NCBI RefSeq assembly: GCF_002163755.1
Contig: NZ_CP015864.1
Location: 1,116,001 to 1,180,000 of the forward strand
Length of the DNA: 64,000 bases
Reading direction: 5' to 3'
Source of the DNA: Vibrio campbellii CAIM 519 = NBRC 15631 = ATCC 25920
GTDB taxonomy: Bacteria > Pseudomonadota > Gammaproteobacteria > Enterobacterales > Vibrionaceae
Part shown: positions 27,548 through 36,967 of the stretch, in pieces
Position numbering within the stretch: position 1 is the first letter of the stretch
Layout: each line of letters starts with the position of its first letter
Position numbers and translations under genes: made by a program
Notes under the pieces: generated by a model
The model's input: only the letters and a program-made list of their open reading frames with translations
Database searches by the model: none
Told to the model about the DNA's origin: nothing

Positions 27548-28677
27548 TGGATTTACTACTGGTTCTGACTTACGCCGCGCTATGTATCGCGATTTTCAAA
27601 ATCTTTAATATCCCACTGAACAAGTGGACAGTGCCAACAGCCTTACTCGGTGGTGTAGTGTTGGTCGGTACACTTATCTTATTAATGAACTACAACCACC
27701 CGTTTACTCAAATTGGTAACCAAGTGTTCTCAACCACCCCTGTTGTTTCAGGCGTTCGCGGTCGAGTCATTGAAGTTCCGGTTCAACCAAACCAACCGCT
27801 ACAAAAAGGTGATGTACTTTTCCGTATCGATCCGATTCCATACCAAGCGGAAGTAGACAAGCTAAGAGCGAGAGTAAAAGAAGCAAGCCAGGGCGCACTT
27901 GGTCTTGAGTCTAGCGTTCAAGAAGCAGAAGCAGCGGTCATCAAAGCGCTTGCAGAACGTGATAAAGCGCAGCGCGAATTTGATCGGTACCAACGTGGCT
28001 TCGATCGTGGCGCTTTCACCGAGCAACAATTAGATACTCGTCGCCAAGCGTTCAAGGCCGCACAAGCAGCACTAGAAGTGGCGCAATCAAAGCAGAAACA
28101 AGCGCAAATCGCACTCGATTCTGAAGTCGGCGGAGAAAACACGCAAGTCGCCTCACTACTGGCCGAGTTAAGAAAAGCTGAGTTCAACTTAGAGCAAACC
28201 GTCGTAACCGCACCAACGGATGGCTATGTCACGCAATTGGCATTGCGTCCAGGTGTGATGGCTGTACCTTTGCCGCTCGCACCAGTAATGACCTTTGTCC
28301 ATACCGAAGACAAGCTTTATACGGCAGCGTTTCGCCAGAACTCATTGCAACGGCTAGAGGCTGGGTTTGAAGCGGAGTTTATGTTCCGTGCATTACCAGG
28401 CAAGGTGTTTAAAGGTCAAGTGGTCGATGTGTTGCCAGCCATTGGTGAGAGCCAATTCCAAGCTCGAGGCTCACTGCTTGGAACAGAAGCTCTGCGCACC
28501 AGCGGTCGCGTTTTAGTGACATTAAAAATCACGGATGACTTAGAAGAGTATCATCTGCCGATGGGTACAGCGGTTGAAGTTGCCGTTTACTCCGATAGCT
28601 TTACCCACGTATCTATCATGCGCAAAGTCCTTATTCGTATGAAGAGCTGGCAAAACTACCTATACCTAGACCATTAA
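27547..28677 (+). CDS. HlyD-family membrane fusion protein (YiaV-like)
   Basis: 376 residues with an N-terminal hydrophobic segment (about 25-47), biotinyl-lipoyl-like domain (RGRVIEVPVQPNQPLQKGDVLFRIDP, about 75-100), a long Ala/Gln/Glu-rich coiled-coil hairpin (about 105-215) and a second lipoyl half (TAPTDGYVTQLALRPG, about 218-233). This is the adaptor of tripartite or MFS-type efflux. The neighbour is a DUF3302 protein, the usual YiaV-YiaW pair; no pump or outer-membrane channel is adjacent. Confidence 0.88.
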   Translation: MDLLLVLTYAALCIAIFKIFNIPLNKWTVPTALLGGVVLVGTLILLMNYNHPFTQIGNQVFSTTPVVSGVRGRVIEVPVQPNQPLQKGDVLFRIDPIPYQAEVDKLRARVKEASQGALGLESSVQEAEAAVIKALAERDKAQREFDRYQRGFDRGAFTEQQLDTRRQAFKAAQAALEVAQSKQKQAQIALDSEVGGENTQVASLLAELRKAEFNLEQTVVTAPTDGYVTQLALRPGVMAVPLPLAPVMTFVHTEDKLYTAAFRQNSLQRLEAGFEAEFMFRALPGKVFKGQVVDVLPAIGESQFQARGSLLGTEALRTSGRVLVTLKITDDLEEYHLPMGTAVEVAVYSDSFTHVSIMRKVLIRMKSWQNYLYLDH

Positions 28678-28987
28678 TTCATAGGTGAAAAAACCATCAC
28701 AAGGTGTAATCAGGGGCTGACAGTCAGCCCCTGTTTTCATTCTAGCCATCCAGACAGATAGCATTCCCACTTTTATCAATATTCTGTATAATGCGTGCCT
28801 TATTTTTGATGTTTGCTGAAAAACTAAGCCAGTCAATGAGGTGCGTGAATTCAGTCACACATTTCTTGAAGAAAAATAGAGCAAACAACAAGCAGCTTGG
28901 TTGTTTCCAAACTTTGTTACACAATCAGCGCTGCAAAACAAAGCAAGTGAACGTTCTTTAAAATCGACAATTGAACTGAGGTTATCT
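28678..28987 (+). other. Long leader of the ECF transporter operon
   Basis: After the terminator comes a perfect TATAAT at 28787-28792, with no good -35. A transcript starting there would have about a 190-base leader. Within it AAACAAC-AAGC-A-GCTT-G-GTTGTTT (28883-28906) forms a strong hairpin ending about 80 bases before the ATG. A riboswitch or other cis-regulatory RNA is possible; I do not recognise a known class. Confidence 0.45.
28711..28738 (+). terminator. Terminator after the HlyD-like gene
   Basis: CAGGGGCTGA and TCAGCCCCTG form a perfect 10-bp stem with a CAG loop, followed by TTTTCATT. Confidence 0.9.
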
Positions 28988-29536
28988 ATGAATCTTTCTG
29001 CTAAAACCGTGGTGGTTATTGCAATCGGTGCTGCACTATACGGCATCGGCGGTTTGCCTATGTTTGGCATCCCTGTGTTTGCAAACACGACGCTGAAACC
29101 AGCAATGGCGGTATTGGCATTGTTCTCAGTATTATTCGGCCCTCTGGTAGGCTTCTTGGTTGGCTTTATCGGCCACTGGGTTACCGACCTATTTGCAGGC
29201 TGGGGCGTATGGCTCACTTGGGTACTTGGTTCAGGTATTGTTGGTTTAATTATCGGTCTTTTCCCTTCTCTGACTCGCAACCGTTTAGAGAAAGGTGACT
29301 TCAATATGAAAGACTTCGCGTTGTTCGTGGTGCTTGCGCTGTTGGGCAACGTATTCGGTTATGGCTGTTCAGCCTTCCTAGACACCATTTTGTACGCAGA
29401 ACCGTTCACTAAGGTATTCACACAGTTGTCGATCATCGCGCTGGGTAACACTATTCTTATTGCTATTGTGGGCTTCTTCATTCTTAAGTCTGTCGCAAAA
29501 CGTAACAAGCAAAGCCGCAACTTAACAGAGGCTTAA
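28988..29536 (+). CDS. ECF transporter S component, UPF0397 family
   Basis: Substrate-binding membrane subunit of an energy-coupling factor importer. Start at 28988 ([10 protein letters not shown]) is supported by a GAGG site 6 bases upstream; a longer frame from 28901 would run through the leader hairpin region. 182 residues with about five membrane helices; [31 protein letters not shown] is characteristic of UPF0397. Followed within 6 bases by the ATPase and then the T component. Substrate unproven; YkoE-type relatives suggest a thiamine-precursor-like vitamin. Confidence 0.88.
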
Positions 29537-29542
29537 TGTCGA

Positions 29543-31282
29543 ATGACAATCGAATTTTCTAACTTCTCTTTTAGATATGAGTCGCTGGACAAACCGACGC
29601 TAAAAAATATCAATCTAAGGATAGAGAAAGGAGAGAAAATCGTCATTATCGGTCCAAGTGGTAGTGGTAAATCTACCCTTGGCCAATGTCTTAACGGACT
29701 GATCCCACACGCTATCAAAGGGGAAACTAGTGGCAAACTGACCATCAATGGTCAAGACACAGCCCCTTTTGACATGCACCAATTCACCGAACAAGTTGGT
29801 ACCGTACTGCAAGATACGGACAGCCAATTTGTTGGGTTGAGCATTGGTGAAGACATCGCATTCGCGTTGGAAAACCAATTGATGTCTAACATCGACATGT
29901 ACCCTTTGGTCAAAGCTACAGCCAAAATGGTCGACTTGGAACAGATGTTAGAGCGCTCCCCACATGATTTATCCGGTGGTCAAAAACAGCGCGTTTCTTT
30001 GGCAGGTATCTTAGTCGATGACGTTGACATCTTATTGTTCGACGAACCACTCGCTGCCCTTGATCCGAAGACGGGTAAGAAGACCATCGAGATTATCGAT
30101 GAGCTGCACCGTGAAACGGGTAAAACCATCATTATTATCGAGCACCGTCTTGAGGATGTTCTGCACCGCTCTGTTGACCGCATCATTCTAATGGAAAGCG
30201 GTGAAATCATCGCAGATACCACACCGGATGAGATATTGGCATCCCCTCTTCTCGAGGAATACGGTATTCGTGAGCCACTTTACCTTTCCGCGTTGAAAGA
30301 AGCAGGCTGCGCGATTGAAGGCGATGCAAAACCATCAAGCTTAAACACATTGCCATTGGCGCAATACCAAACCGCCGTCAGCACATGGTTTGAAGCCTCA
30401 AAAGCGACCAACGTTGAAAAGCAAGCCGAGACTCTTTTGGCTGTTCGTAACCTTACCTATTCCTACGATGGTGAGAAAAACGCGCTTGAAGACGTTAACT
30501 TCGATGTAAAACGCGGCGAGTTCGTTTCGGTTTTGGGTAAAAACGGTTCCGGCAAATCCACCATCACTAAGCTTGTGATGGGCGTGATTGAACCAGACCA
30601 AGGTTCGATGATCTTGAACGGCCAAGACTTAAACGAGCTAACCATTTTCGAGCGCAGCCAAAAGGTTGGCGTGGTAATGCAAAACCCAAATCATATGATT
30701 TCGCATCACATGATTTTCGACGAAGTGGCTTTCGGCCTGCGTAACCGTGGTGTTGAAGAGAAACAAGTCGAAGCGAAGGTATTGGAAGTCCTCGAGCTCT
30801 GTGGTTTGAGCAAGTACCGCCATTGGCCAATTGAGGCCTTAAGCTACGGTCAGAAGAAGCGTGTGACGATTGCATCGATTCTTGCCCTAGAGCCTGAGCT
30901 TTTGATTCTGGACGAGCCTACTGCCGGTCAAGATTACCGTAACTACACATCGATGCTGAGCTTTATTGAGAAGCTTAATCGTGAACTTGGCATCACGGTG
31001 ATGATCATCTCTCATGACATGCACTTGGTTTTGGAATACACCACTCGTTCCATCGTGATTGCCGACAGTAAGTTGATTGCCGACGCACCAATGACCGAAG
31101 TGTTTAGTTCCCCAGCACTGTTAGACCAAGCGAACTTGGCGACAACTAGCTTGTATGAACTGGCGACTGAGTTAGGCATTGAGAACACGAACGACTTTAT
31201 GCAGCACTTTATTGACGTTGAAAAAGCACGTCGAGAGCGTGAAAACAAAGCCGATTTACAAACTTCAGAAGCTCAAGATTAA
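29543..31282 (+). CDS. ECF transporter double ATPase (A-A')
   Basis: 579 residues carrying two ABC ATPase domains in one chain. First: Walker A GPSGSGKST (about 33-41), signature LSGGQKQR, Walker B ILLFDEPLAALDP. Second (from about 298): GKNGSGKST, LSYGQKKR and LLILDEPTAGQD. Both sites look intact, though the second signature is LSYGQ instead of LSGGQ. It powers the neighbouring S and T subunits; the YkoD-type fused ATPase is the nearest known arrangement. Confidence 0.93.
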   Translation: MTIEFSNFSFRYESLDKPTLKNINLRIEKGEKIVIIGPSGSGKSTLGQCLNGLIPHAIKGETSGKLTINGQDTAPFDMHQFTEQVGTVLQDTDSQFVGLSIGEDIAFALENQLMSNIDMYPLVKATAKMVDLEQMLERSPHDLSGGQKQRVSLAGILVDDVDILLFDEPLAALDPKTGKKTIEIIDELHRETGKTIIIIEHRLEDVLHRSVDRIILMESGEIIADTTPDEILASPLLEEYGIREPLYLSALKEAGCAIEGDAKPSSLNTLPLAQYQTAVSTWFEASKATNVEKQAETLLAVRNLTYSYDGEKNALEDVNFDVKRGEFVSVLGKNGSGKSTITKLVMGVIEPDQGSMILNGQDLNELTIFERSQKVGVVMQNPNHMISHHMIFDEVAFGLRNRGVEEKQVEAKVLEVLELCGLSKYRHWPIEALSYGQKKRVTIASILALEPELLILDEPTAGQDYRNYTSMLSFIEKLNRELGITVMIISHDMHLVLEYTTRSIVIADSKLIADAPMTEVFSSPALLDQANLATTSLYELATELGIENTNDFMQHFIDVEKARRERENKADLQTSEAQD

Positions 31283-31320
31283 CAAAATAATGATGCTAAA
31301 AACATTAAGAAAGTAGTGGC

Positions 31321-32160
31321 ATGAAAGACAACAAGATGAAGTTTGGTATCAACTACATCGATACCCAATCGCCACTGCACAAACTCAATGGCATCACCAA
31401 GTTTTTGATGTTCATTGCATGGGTAACGGTGGTACTTACGACCTTTGATTTGCGCATCATTGCTCTACTGATCGTTGTAGGTCTTGGTTTGTTAAAAATG
31501 ACCAAGGTACCTTTCCATGTGTACAAGCCTTTACTGATCGGTACAGGCAGCGTTTTGTTGATTAATGCTCTGTTTATGTTCGCATTAGCACCGCAACAAG
31601 GCGGTGAATACATGGGTTCAACAACAGTATTGTTGTCGTTACCGGGTAATTACTCACTCACCCAAGAGACCTTGTTCTATCTGGTCACCGTGACATTGAA
31701 ATACTTCAGTATGTTCCCAATTGCCTTGGTTTTTGTGTTTACTACGCACCCTACTGAGTTTGCAGCAAGTTTGAACCGCATGGGTGTTCCTTACAAAATC
31801 GCCTATGCAGTAAGTTTGACCTTGCGTTACTTGCCAGAAGTGAAGAAAGACTTCGTCAACATCATGCATGCTCAACAAGCTCGCGGTGTTGAACTGAGTA
31901 AGAAAGCGCCGTTGTTTACCCGTATGAAGAACGTTTCTAAGATCTTAGGCCCTTTGATTTTCTCTAGCCTAGATCGCGCTGACCAAATCTCTAACGCGAT
32001 GACATTGCGTGGTTTTGGCCGTCATTCTTCTCGTACTTGGTACAGCCTAAAGCCGCTGACCAAAGCCGATATGGTGTGTATGGCAGGCATCGTCGTGATT
32101 GTTGCCGCAGCGATTAGCAAACGCGTTATAGACACTCAGCTGTTTTGGTATCCGTTCTAA
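31321..32160 (+). CDS. ECF transporter T component
   Basis: 279-residue transmembrane coupling subunit linking S component and ATPases. About five membrane helices and the CbiQ/EcfT coupling motifs QARGVEL (about 181-187) and TLRGFGRH (about 228-235), each with the Ala/Leu-Arg-Gly core that docks into the ATPases. Last gene of the S-A-T operon and followed by a strong terminator. The ATG at 31321 has little ribosome-binding site; an internal ATG at 31336 (MKFGINYID) is a fair alternative. Confidence 0.9.
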   Translation: MKDNKMKFGINYIDTQSPLHKLNGITKFLMFIAWVTVVLTTFDLRIIALLIVVGLGLLKMTKVPFHVYKPLLIGTGSVLLINALFMFALAPQQGGEYMGSTTVLLSLPGNYSLTQETLFYLVTVTLKYFSMFPIALVFVFTTHPTEFAASLNRMGVPYKIAYAVSLTLRYLPEVKKDFVNIMHAQQARGVELSKKAPLFTRMKNVSKILGPLIFSSLDRADQISNAMTLRGFGRHSSRTWYSLKPLTKADMVCMAGIVVIVAAAISKRVIDTQLFWYPF

Positions 32161-32208
32161 GCGAACCAGTCTTACAACAAACCAGTCTCACGTTGAAAAC
32201 CGAATATA

Positions 32209-32238
32209 AAAATGGGATGCCTCTGCATCCCATTTTTA
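32209..32238. terminator. Bidirectional terminator between ECF operon and MFS gene
   Basis: AAAATGGGATGC and GCATCCCATTTT form a 12-bp stem with a 4-base loop and U-runs on both strands. Confidence 0.92.
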
Positions 32239-32280
32239 TAGCCAACTTTCGCGCTAAGCTATTGATTAGTAAGTACTAAC

Positions 32281-33462
32281 TTAGTTCCATCTCAACACAC
32301 GAGTCTCATTTCCCTCTTCCGGCTTGGCAGGAATGTTCAAAGAAAGCAGCAAGCTCACTGCGGCCATAGCGGCACCAATGTAAAACACGCTTGAAGGCGA
32401 AACCAGCCAAATCACACCAAAGGTTACTGGAATCACGACAGCCGCAATGTGGTTGATGGTAAACGCCACACCCGCCGTTGATGCCATGTCTGCCGGATCG
32501 GCTATCTTCTGGAAGTAGGTTTTGATTGCAAGTGCCAAAGCGAAGAACAGATGATCGACCACGTACAGTGCTGCCGCCCACTCCGCGGTTTGTACTAAAC
32601 CGTAACCGACGAAGACAAAAATCAGTCCCACATATTCAAACATCAAGGCTTTGCGCTCACCTACGACACCGATGAAACGTCCAATACGCTTAGCGAAAAT
32701 AAAGTTAAACAAGTAGTTGATTAAGAAGAGAAGCGTAATGTCTGCAGCCGAATAGCCAAACTTCTCAACCATCAAGAACCCAGCAAAAACCGTAAAGATT
32801 TGACGTCGTGCACCGCTCATAAAGGTCAACGCGTAGTAAAGCCAGTAACGCTTACGCAGAACAAGCTTCTTATTTTGTGGTACTTCCGTTTTGAATTCTG
32901 GGAAGGCAAACGCCATGATCATAATCAACACAAAACCAATACCACCAGCCAATAAGTAGACGGTTTTGAATTCCAGTTTCAACTCCTCCAACAGCACCCA
33001 AATTGCACCGTATGTGAACAGTGAGGCTAAGGCTCCAACCGAAATGAACTTACCCAGCATTTCCGGCGCTTCTTCCTTAGAAAGCCATTGCAAGGACAAA
33101 GATTGCTTCAGTGTTTCGAAATAATGGAAGCCAGTCGACATCAACAAGGTGGTAAAAAGAAGTCCAAACAAAGATGGGAAGTAACCTGTGATTGCCGTGC
33201 CGAGTGTCAGCATAGCGAGCGAGACCAACATAAAACGTTGCTCACGGATAAACAGCAAAACAAACACAACAGTGAAAGCAAGAAAACCGGGAATCTCACG
33301 CACACTTTGCAGTAAACCGATATCGGCTCCATCAAAGTTGGCTTTTTCGATAACGAAGTTGTTCAGTAGCGCCATCCAAGTGGAGAAGGCAATAGGAACA
33401 ATAATGGAAATCAGCAGAAGAAAGTTTTGTGGCGTTCTCCAGCTTTTCTGTGGCGTATTCAT
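32281..33462 (-). CDS. MFS transporter
   Basis: 393-residue inner-membrane protein with about twelve hydrophobic segments in two halves and a polar central loop around 190-205 (EFKTEVPQNKKLVLRKRYW). Typical major facilitator size. Substrate family not recognised. It is divergent from the ArsC-ArsR fusion gene across 335 bases, so arsenic-linked export is conceivable, but no sequence feature shows it. Confidence 0.82.
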   Translation of the reverse strand: MNTPQKSWRTPQNFLLLISIIVPIAFSTWMALLNNFVIEKANFDGADIGLLQSVREIPGFLAFTVVFVLLFIREQRFMLVSLAMLTLGTAITGYFPSLFGLLFTTLLMSTGFHYFETLKQSLSLQWLSKEEAPEMLGKFISVGALASLFTYGAIWVLLEELKLEFKTVYLLAGGIGFVLIMIMAFAFPEFKTEVPQNKKLVLRKRYWLYYALTFMSGARRQIFTVFAGFLMVEKFGYSAADITLLFLINYLFNFIFAKRIGRFIGVVGERKALMFEYVGLIFVFVGYGLVQTAEWAAALYVVDHLFFALALAIKTYFQKIADPADMASTAGVAFTINHIAAVVIPVTFGVIWLVSPSSVFYIGAAMAAVSLLLSLNIPAKPEEGNETRVLRWN

Positions 33463-33797
33463 GATGAGTCCTTAGGATATGAAGCCGCCATCATACCGCC
33501 AAATGTAACAAATTCGCAATATCATTATAATTTAACCCTTTTTAGTACTTTCTTTTAATTTCATCAGGTTAGGTGAAAAAATGGCACAGAAAAAATTCGC
33601 TACCGTCCATTTTATTTGATGATAATTAAAACAATTTTTACAAGTTGAAAATTATGACCGCATTCCTTCGTATGAATAGTAGCCTGACCGCTCATAGACC
33701 AAGGAAAGATACGTGCTTCTTGTTCAACTCTCAGAAGGTTATACTGTTGCGTATCAATGGTCATTTTGACGCAAGCCTCTGAAATCCATAGTTTGAT
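33463..33797. other. Divergent intergenic region MFS / ArsC-ArsR
   Basis: AT-rich 335-base spacer. I see no open frame or strong hairpin. If the ArsR domain regulates locally, its operator would lie here; no clear palindrome stands out. Confidence 0.35.
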
Positions 33798-34544
33798 ATG
33801 ATGAAAAAACAAGTCCTGTTTCTTTGCACCGGTAACTCCGCTCGCTCACAACTTGCCGAAGCGATCTTCAACCATATGGCAGGTGAAATTTTCCATGCCG
33901 AAAGCGCAGGAGTCCACCCAAGTGACGTCGACACAAGAGTGTTTGATGTATTGAAAGCGCATCAAATAAGTCATGAAGGACTTCGTTCGAAAGACTACGC
34001 AGAAGTGGGAAAGAATCACTATGACTTCGTCATTACATTGTGTGATAACGCCAAAGATGAATGCGTGATCTTCGACCAAGACATCGACCAATTACATTGG
34101 AACCTCGTCGACCCAAAACCGCTTGAAGGTGTCGAACCTTTCCACAATACGGCAAAAGAATTGATTGAGAGAATCAGTCTATTTCTACTCCTCAACAGTG
34201 AAGAAAACCGCACACAAGTGGATCCGAGCAATTTCTTTAAGCTGATGAGCGATCCGCTGCGACTCAAGATATTGATGCTGTTAGAAGATGAACAAGATCT
34301 AACCGTAACCGATTTGAAAAACGCTTTGAATGAAAGCCAGCCAAAAGTCTCTCGCCACCTAGCTTTACTAAGAGACACGACATTCTTGAAAGATACCCGA
34401 CATGGTCTTTGGATTCATTATCGCTTATCCCCATCTTTGCCTATGTGGATTAAACATTTACTCCAAACCGTTCGCATTGGGAATCCAGGCATAATCAACG
34501 CAGAGAAGTCACGTTTAAAAGCCACGCAAAACAACGAGCAATAG
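33798..34544 (+). CDS. Arsenate reductase-like phosphatase fused to ArsR repressor domain
   Basis: 248 residues. The N-terminal low-molecular-weight phosphatase/ArsC domain (1-140) has the P-loop CTGNSARS with Cys10, plus Cys82 and Cys89 in TLCDNAKDEC, the same positions as the three redox cysteines of thioredoxin-coupled ArsC (as in B. subtilis), and the acidic loop DPKPLEG. The C-terminal part (about 145-225) is an ArsR winged helix (FKLMSDPLRLKILMLL, QPKVSRHLALLRD). The ArsR part has no cysteine of its own, so it cannot bind arsenite in the classical way. Domain order and fusion are notable. Confidence 0.88.
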   Translation: MMKKQVLFLCTGNSARSQLAEAIFNHMAGEIFHAESAGVHPSDVDTRVFDVLKAHQISHEGLRSKDYAEVGKNHYDFVITLCDNAKDECVIFDQDIDQLHWNLVDPKPLEGVEPFHNTAKELIERISLFLLLNSEENRTQVDPSNFFKLMSDPLRLKILMLLEDEQDLTVTDLKNALNESQPKVSRHLALLRDTTFLKDTRHGLWIHYRLSPSLPMWIKHLLQTVRIGNPGIINAEKSRLKATQNNEQ

Positions 34545-34962
34545 TCGCTTAGCTCTCTTTTATTTACCTCTCACCCCCTCGAGGCACTGCATAAAATTTT
34601 TATTGGAAGCAGTGTCTCCTTGTCATGATCTCGTCAATTCTATGGTTTGGAATTAACCCAGCAAAACAAAAAGCAACTAATTACATATGGCAGCTTAAAA
34701 CTCTGATAAAAAGGGTTTATTTTGAACAATACAACTTCACCATTATTCTCCATAAAGGTGAATTTCTTTAGCACAAAAATTCAACAAAAGATCACTCTCA
34801 TTGATATTTCCAATGATAATTCACTATAAAAAGTGAAAGTTAGAGATTCGTAACATACTAATTTAAAAGCCATTTGAAGCGTAAAGATAAAAAAAGACTA
34901 TTCAAAGCAACTTTCTCTCGTTAAATTGAATTTAATTCCAAATAACTACAAAGGAGAGAAGC
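34545..34962. other. Intergenic region upstream of the acetyltransferase
   Basis: 418 AT-rich bases. Small inverted repeats are visible: CACTGC/GCAGTG around 34586-34613, TTCACC/GGTGAA around 34736-34762 and TTCACT/AGTGAA around 34821-34838. None has a clear U-run; no gene seen. Confidence 0.4.
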
Positions 34963-35463
34963 ATGGAAATTATCGTTCGTCCAACCACTGTTGAAGACGC
35001 TGCTGCGCTAGTCGAAATTTATTCGCAACCAAAAGCACAACGTGAAACCCTGCAACTCCCGAAGCCATCCGTCACCATGTGGGTCGACCGGTTATCCAAC
35101 ATGCCAACTGGTGTGTATAGCTATGTCGCAGAAATCGATGGCAAGGTGGTAGGAAACATTGGCTTCCATCACTCACAACGTCCAAGAACTTCGCACACCG
35201 CATCATTTGGTATTGGTGTTCATGATAAGTACCACGGTTTAGGGGTTGGCAGTGCGCTGATAAGCACAGTGACGGAACTAGCAGATAACTGGCTGAATGT
35301 AAGACGCATCCAAATTGAAGTGAATACTGATAACGAAGCGGCGATTGGTTTATACAAAAAACACGGTTTTGAGATCGAAGGTGAGTTAGTTGATGCCTCT
35401 TTCCGAGACGGAGAGTTTATCAATACCTACAGCCTAGCTCGCATTCGAAAACCGAAAAACTAA
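34963..35463 (+). CDS. GNAT N-acetyltransferase, YhhY/AaaT-like
   Basis: 166-residue cytoplasmic acetyltransferase. It resembles E. coli YhhY along its length: QAKRETLQLPKPSVTMW near the N-terminus, IGFHHSQRPRTSHTASFGIGV in the middle, acetyl-CoA loop YHGLGVGSALI (about 89-99) and VNTDNEAAIGLYKKHGFEIEGE near 127-148. YhhY acetylates certain free amino acids; that activity is only inferred here. Strong GGAGAG site; single gene with terminator. Confidence 0.85.
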   Translation: MEIIVRPTTVEDAAALVEIYSQPKAQRETLQLPKPSVTMWVDRLSNMPTGVYSYVAEIDGKVVGNIGFHHSQRPRTSHTASFGIGVHDKYHGLGVGSALISTVTELADNWLNVRRIQIEVNTDNEAAIGLYKKHGFEIEGELVDASFRDGEFINTYSLARIRKPKN

Positions 35464-35478
35464 ACCCACACCAAACAA

Positions 35479-35525
35479 AAAACCTCCCACGATTCCTTAC
35501 AGAAACATCATGGGAGGTTTTCTTT
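35479..35525. terminator. Bidirectional terminator after the acetyltransferase
   Basis: AAAACCTCCCA and TGGGAGGTTTT form an 11-bp stem around a 21-base loop that can itself pair (GAT/ATC), followed by TTCTTTTC. Confidence 0.8.
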
Positions 35526-35570
35526 TCTACTTATATCCTAAGAATCAAATTAATAACGATGTCTTACGTC

Positions 35571-36557
35571 TTAGCTATAAAGTGAATCTAAGTAATCCAG
35601 TGCTCGTAGAGTTAACGCTTCCGTATATGGGTTAATCTTCCAGTGTTCTGGGCTCCACCCTTTCACAAAGCGCTGAAAATCTGCCCAGGCAACTGCAAAC
35701 AATGGCCGCCATTCTTGCTCAACCACAGAAGCGTCAAGTTCAGGTTGATAGTGTTTAAGTGCCTTAGCTAACGCATTGAAGTAGGTGTCCAGTACCCAAG
35801 CTTCCATCTCAGCACACTGGCTAGGTCCAACAGCGCTGCTCATAAACAGTGCCACGTCTTTCATCGCACAACCATGTCCCACATATTGGAAATCTACTGC
35901 CGCAGCGGCTGAGCCTTCATCGTCAAAGCAAAAATTGGCCAGTTTAGCGTCCCCATGAACCAAAGTTTGAAAACGCGCCTGACGCAAAGTGCGATCAATC
36001 AACTCAGCATTCTTCTTGAGCCTATCATCCTTCAGTACCGATAGTTCATCAGGCCTTGTAGCCAAATGCCAATAGGTGCCTGTTTGCCATAAGGTTTCAT
36101 CACACACGCCAAGGTAGCGGGCATGAAAGTTTGCCAACCAAGTCAAGCTGGCTTTTAAGTGCCCTTCACTCGCGTTTTTAATCACGTTTGGATAACCAGC
36201 CTGAGCGAGATCTTCCATGACAATTAGCCATTCATTTTCATTCTGAAAACACTTTAATCTTTTAGGGATTCGACAGTGTTCATCAACCCGTTGACTAAAG
36301 TACTGATACCAAATCACTTCCACTTGGTAAGAATGCAGCTTACGTTGGTGCGAGCGATCGGTATTCCAGCCTCGAGGGTGTTCGGAGGGCTTAGGAAGTT
36401 GAACGTGTTTAACGATGATAGAGTGAGATGGGAAAGTCAGCCGAACGAGTTCACCATAACCACCCCATAGCGATTGAATGACATCAATACGTTCAAGCGA
36501 ACCAAGTTCGAGTTCATCACCGATGCTTTGATATAGTGGGTTAATCATTGGCTCCAT
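35571..36557 (-). CDS. APH/ecdysteroid-kinase-like phosphotransferase
   Basis: 328 residues from ATG 36557, which overlaps the stop of the upstream acetyltransferase as TAATG; the seven-residue longer frame is less likely. Kinase-fold motifs: IIVKHVQ with the ATP-binding Lys (about 47-53), catalytic loop LVHGDAKLANF (about 202-212) and metal-binding AVDFQYVGHG (about 222-231). This fits small-molecule kinases of the choline/ecdysteroid kinase group. Substrate unknown. Co-transcribed with a small GNAT-like protein. Confidence 0.82.
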   Translation of the reverse strand: MEPMINPLYQSIGDELELGSLERIDVIQSLWGGYGELVRLTFPSHSIIVKHVQLPKPSEHPRGWNTDRSHQRKLHSYQVEVIWYQYFSQRVDEHCRIPKRLKCFQNENEWLIVMEDLAQAGYPNVIKNASEGHLKASLTWLANFHARYLGVCDETLWQTGTYWHLATRPDELSVLKDDRLKKNAELIDRTLRQARFQTLVHGDAKLANFCFDDEGSAAAAVDFQYVGHGCAMKDVALFMSSAVGPSQCAEMEAWVLDTYFNALAKALKHYQPELDASVVEQEWRPLFAVAWADFQRFVKGWSPEHWKINPYTEALTLRALDYLDSLYS

Positions 36558-36832
36558 TATGCGAGTAAATGTGCCCATTCTGGGTGTCTTGCTATGTATT
36601 TAACCACGTAAGGACAAACAGGTACAACGCGATAATCTTGTGCCTCTATTTCTGGCAAGACGGCCTCCATCATCACTTTGCCGTAACCTTTACCCCGTAA
36701 CTCTTCAGGAATCAAAGTCGACGTGATATGCATCGCCTGCCCATCCAGCTTATAAACCACCCTCGCTTTGTGGTTACTCTCTAAATCGACCCAAAAAGTT
36801 TGGTTTATTGTGTCTTGTGTCACTTTCTGCAT
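36557..36832 (-). CDS. Small GNAT-like acetyltransferase (COG2388/YidJ type)
   Basis: 91 residues from ATG 36832, with a GGGGAG site; the longer frame from 36901 is unsupported. Core motifs HITSTLIPEELRGKGYGKVMMEAVL and VVPVCPYVVKYIARHPEW are those of the compact COG2388 N-acetyltransferases, which have only part of a normal GNAT fold. TAATG overlap with the kinase gene implies translational coupling. Substrate unknown. Confidence 0.85.
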   Translation of the reverse strand: MQKVTQDTINQTFWVDLESNHKARVVYKLDGQAMHITSTLIPEELRGKGYGKVMMEAVLPEIEAQDYRVVPVCPYVVKYIARHPEWAHLLA

Positions 36833-36967
36833 TATCGGCTCCCCACTTTTCCCTTTCACTTTATTGAAACCATCTATACGACTGCCTAGAATGATACCCA
36901 CGAATCACTAGTCACTTCGTACTAATATAGCGCGTAACACCTTCTCACATCAGGCACGACAATAATA

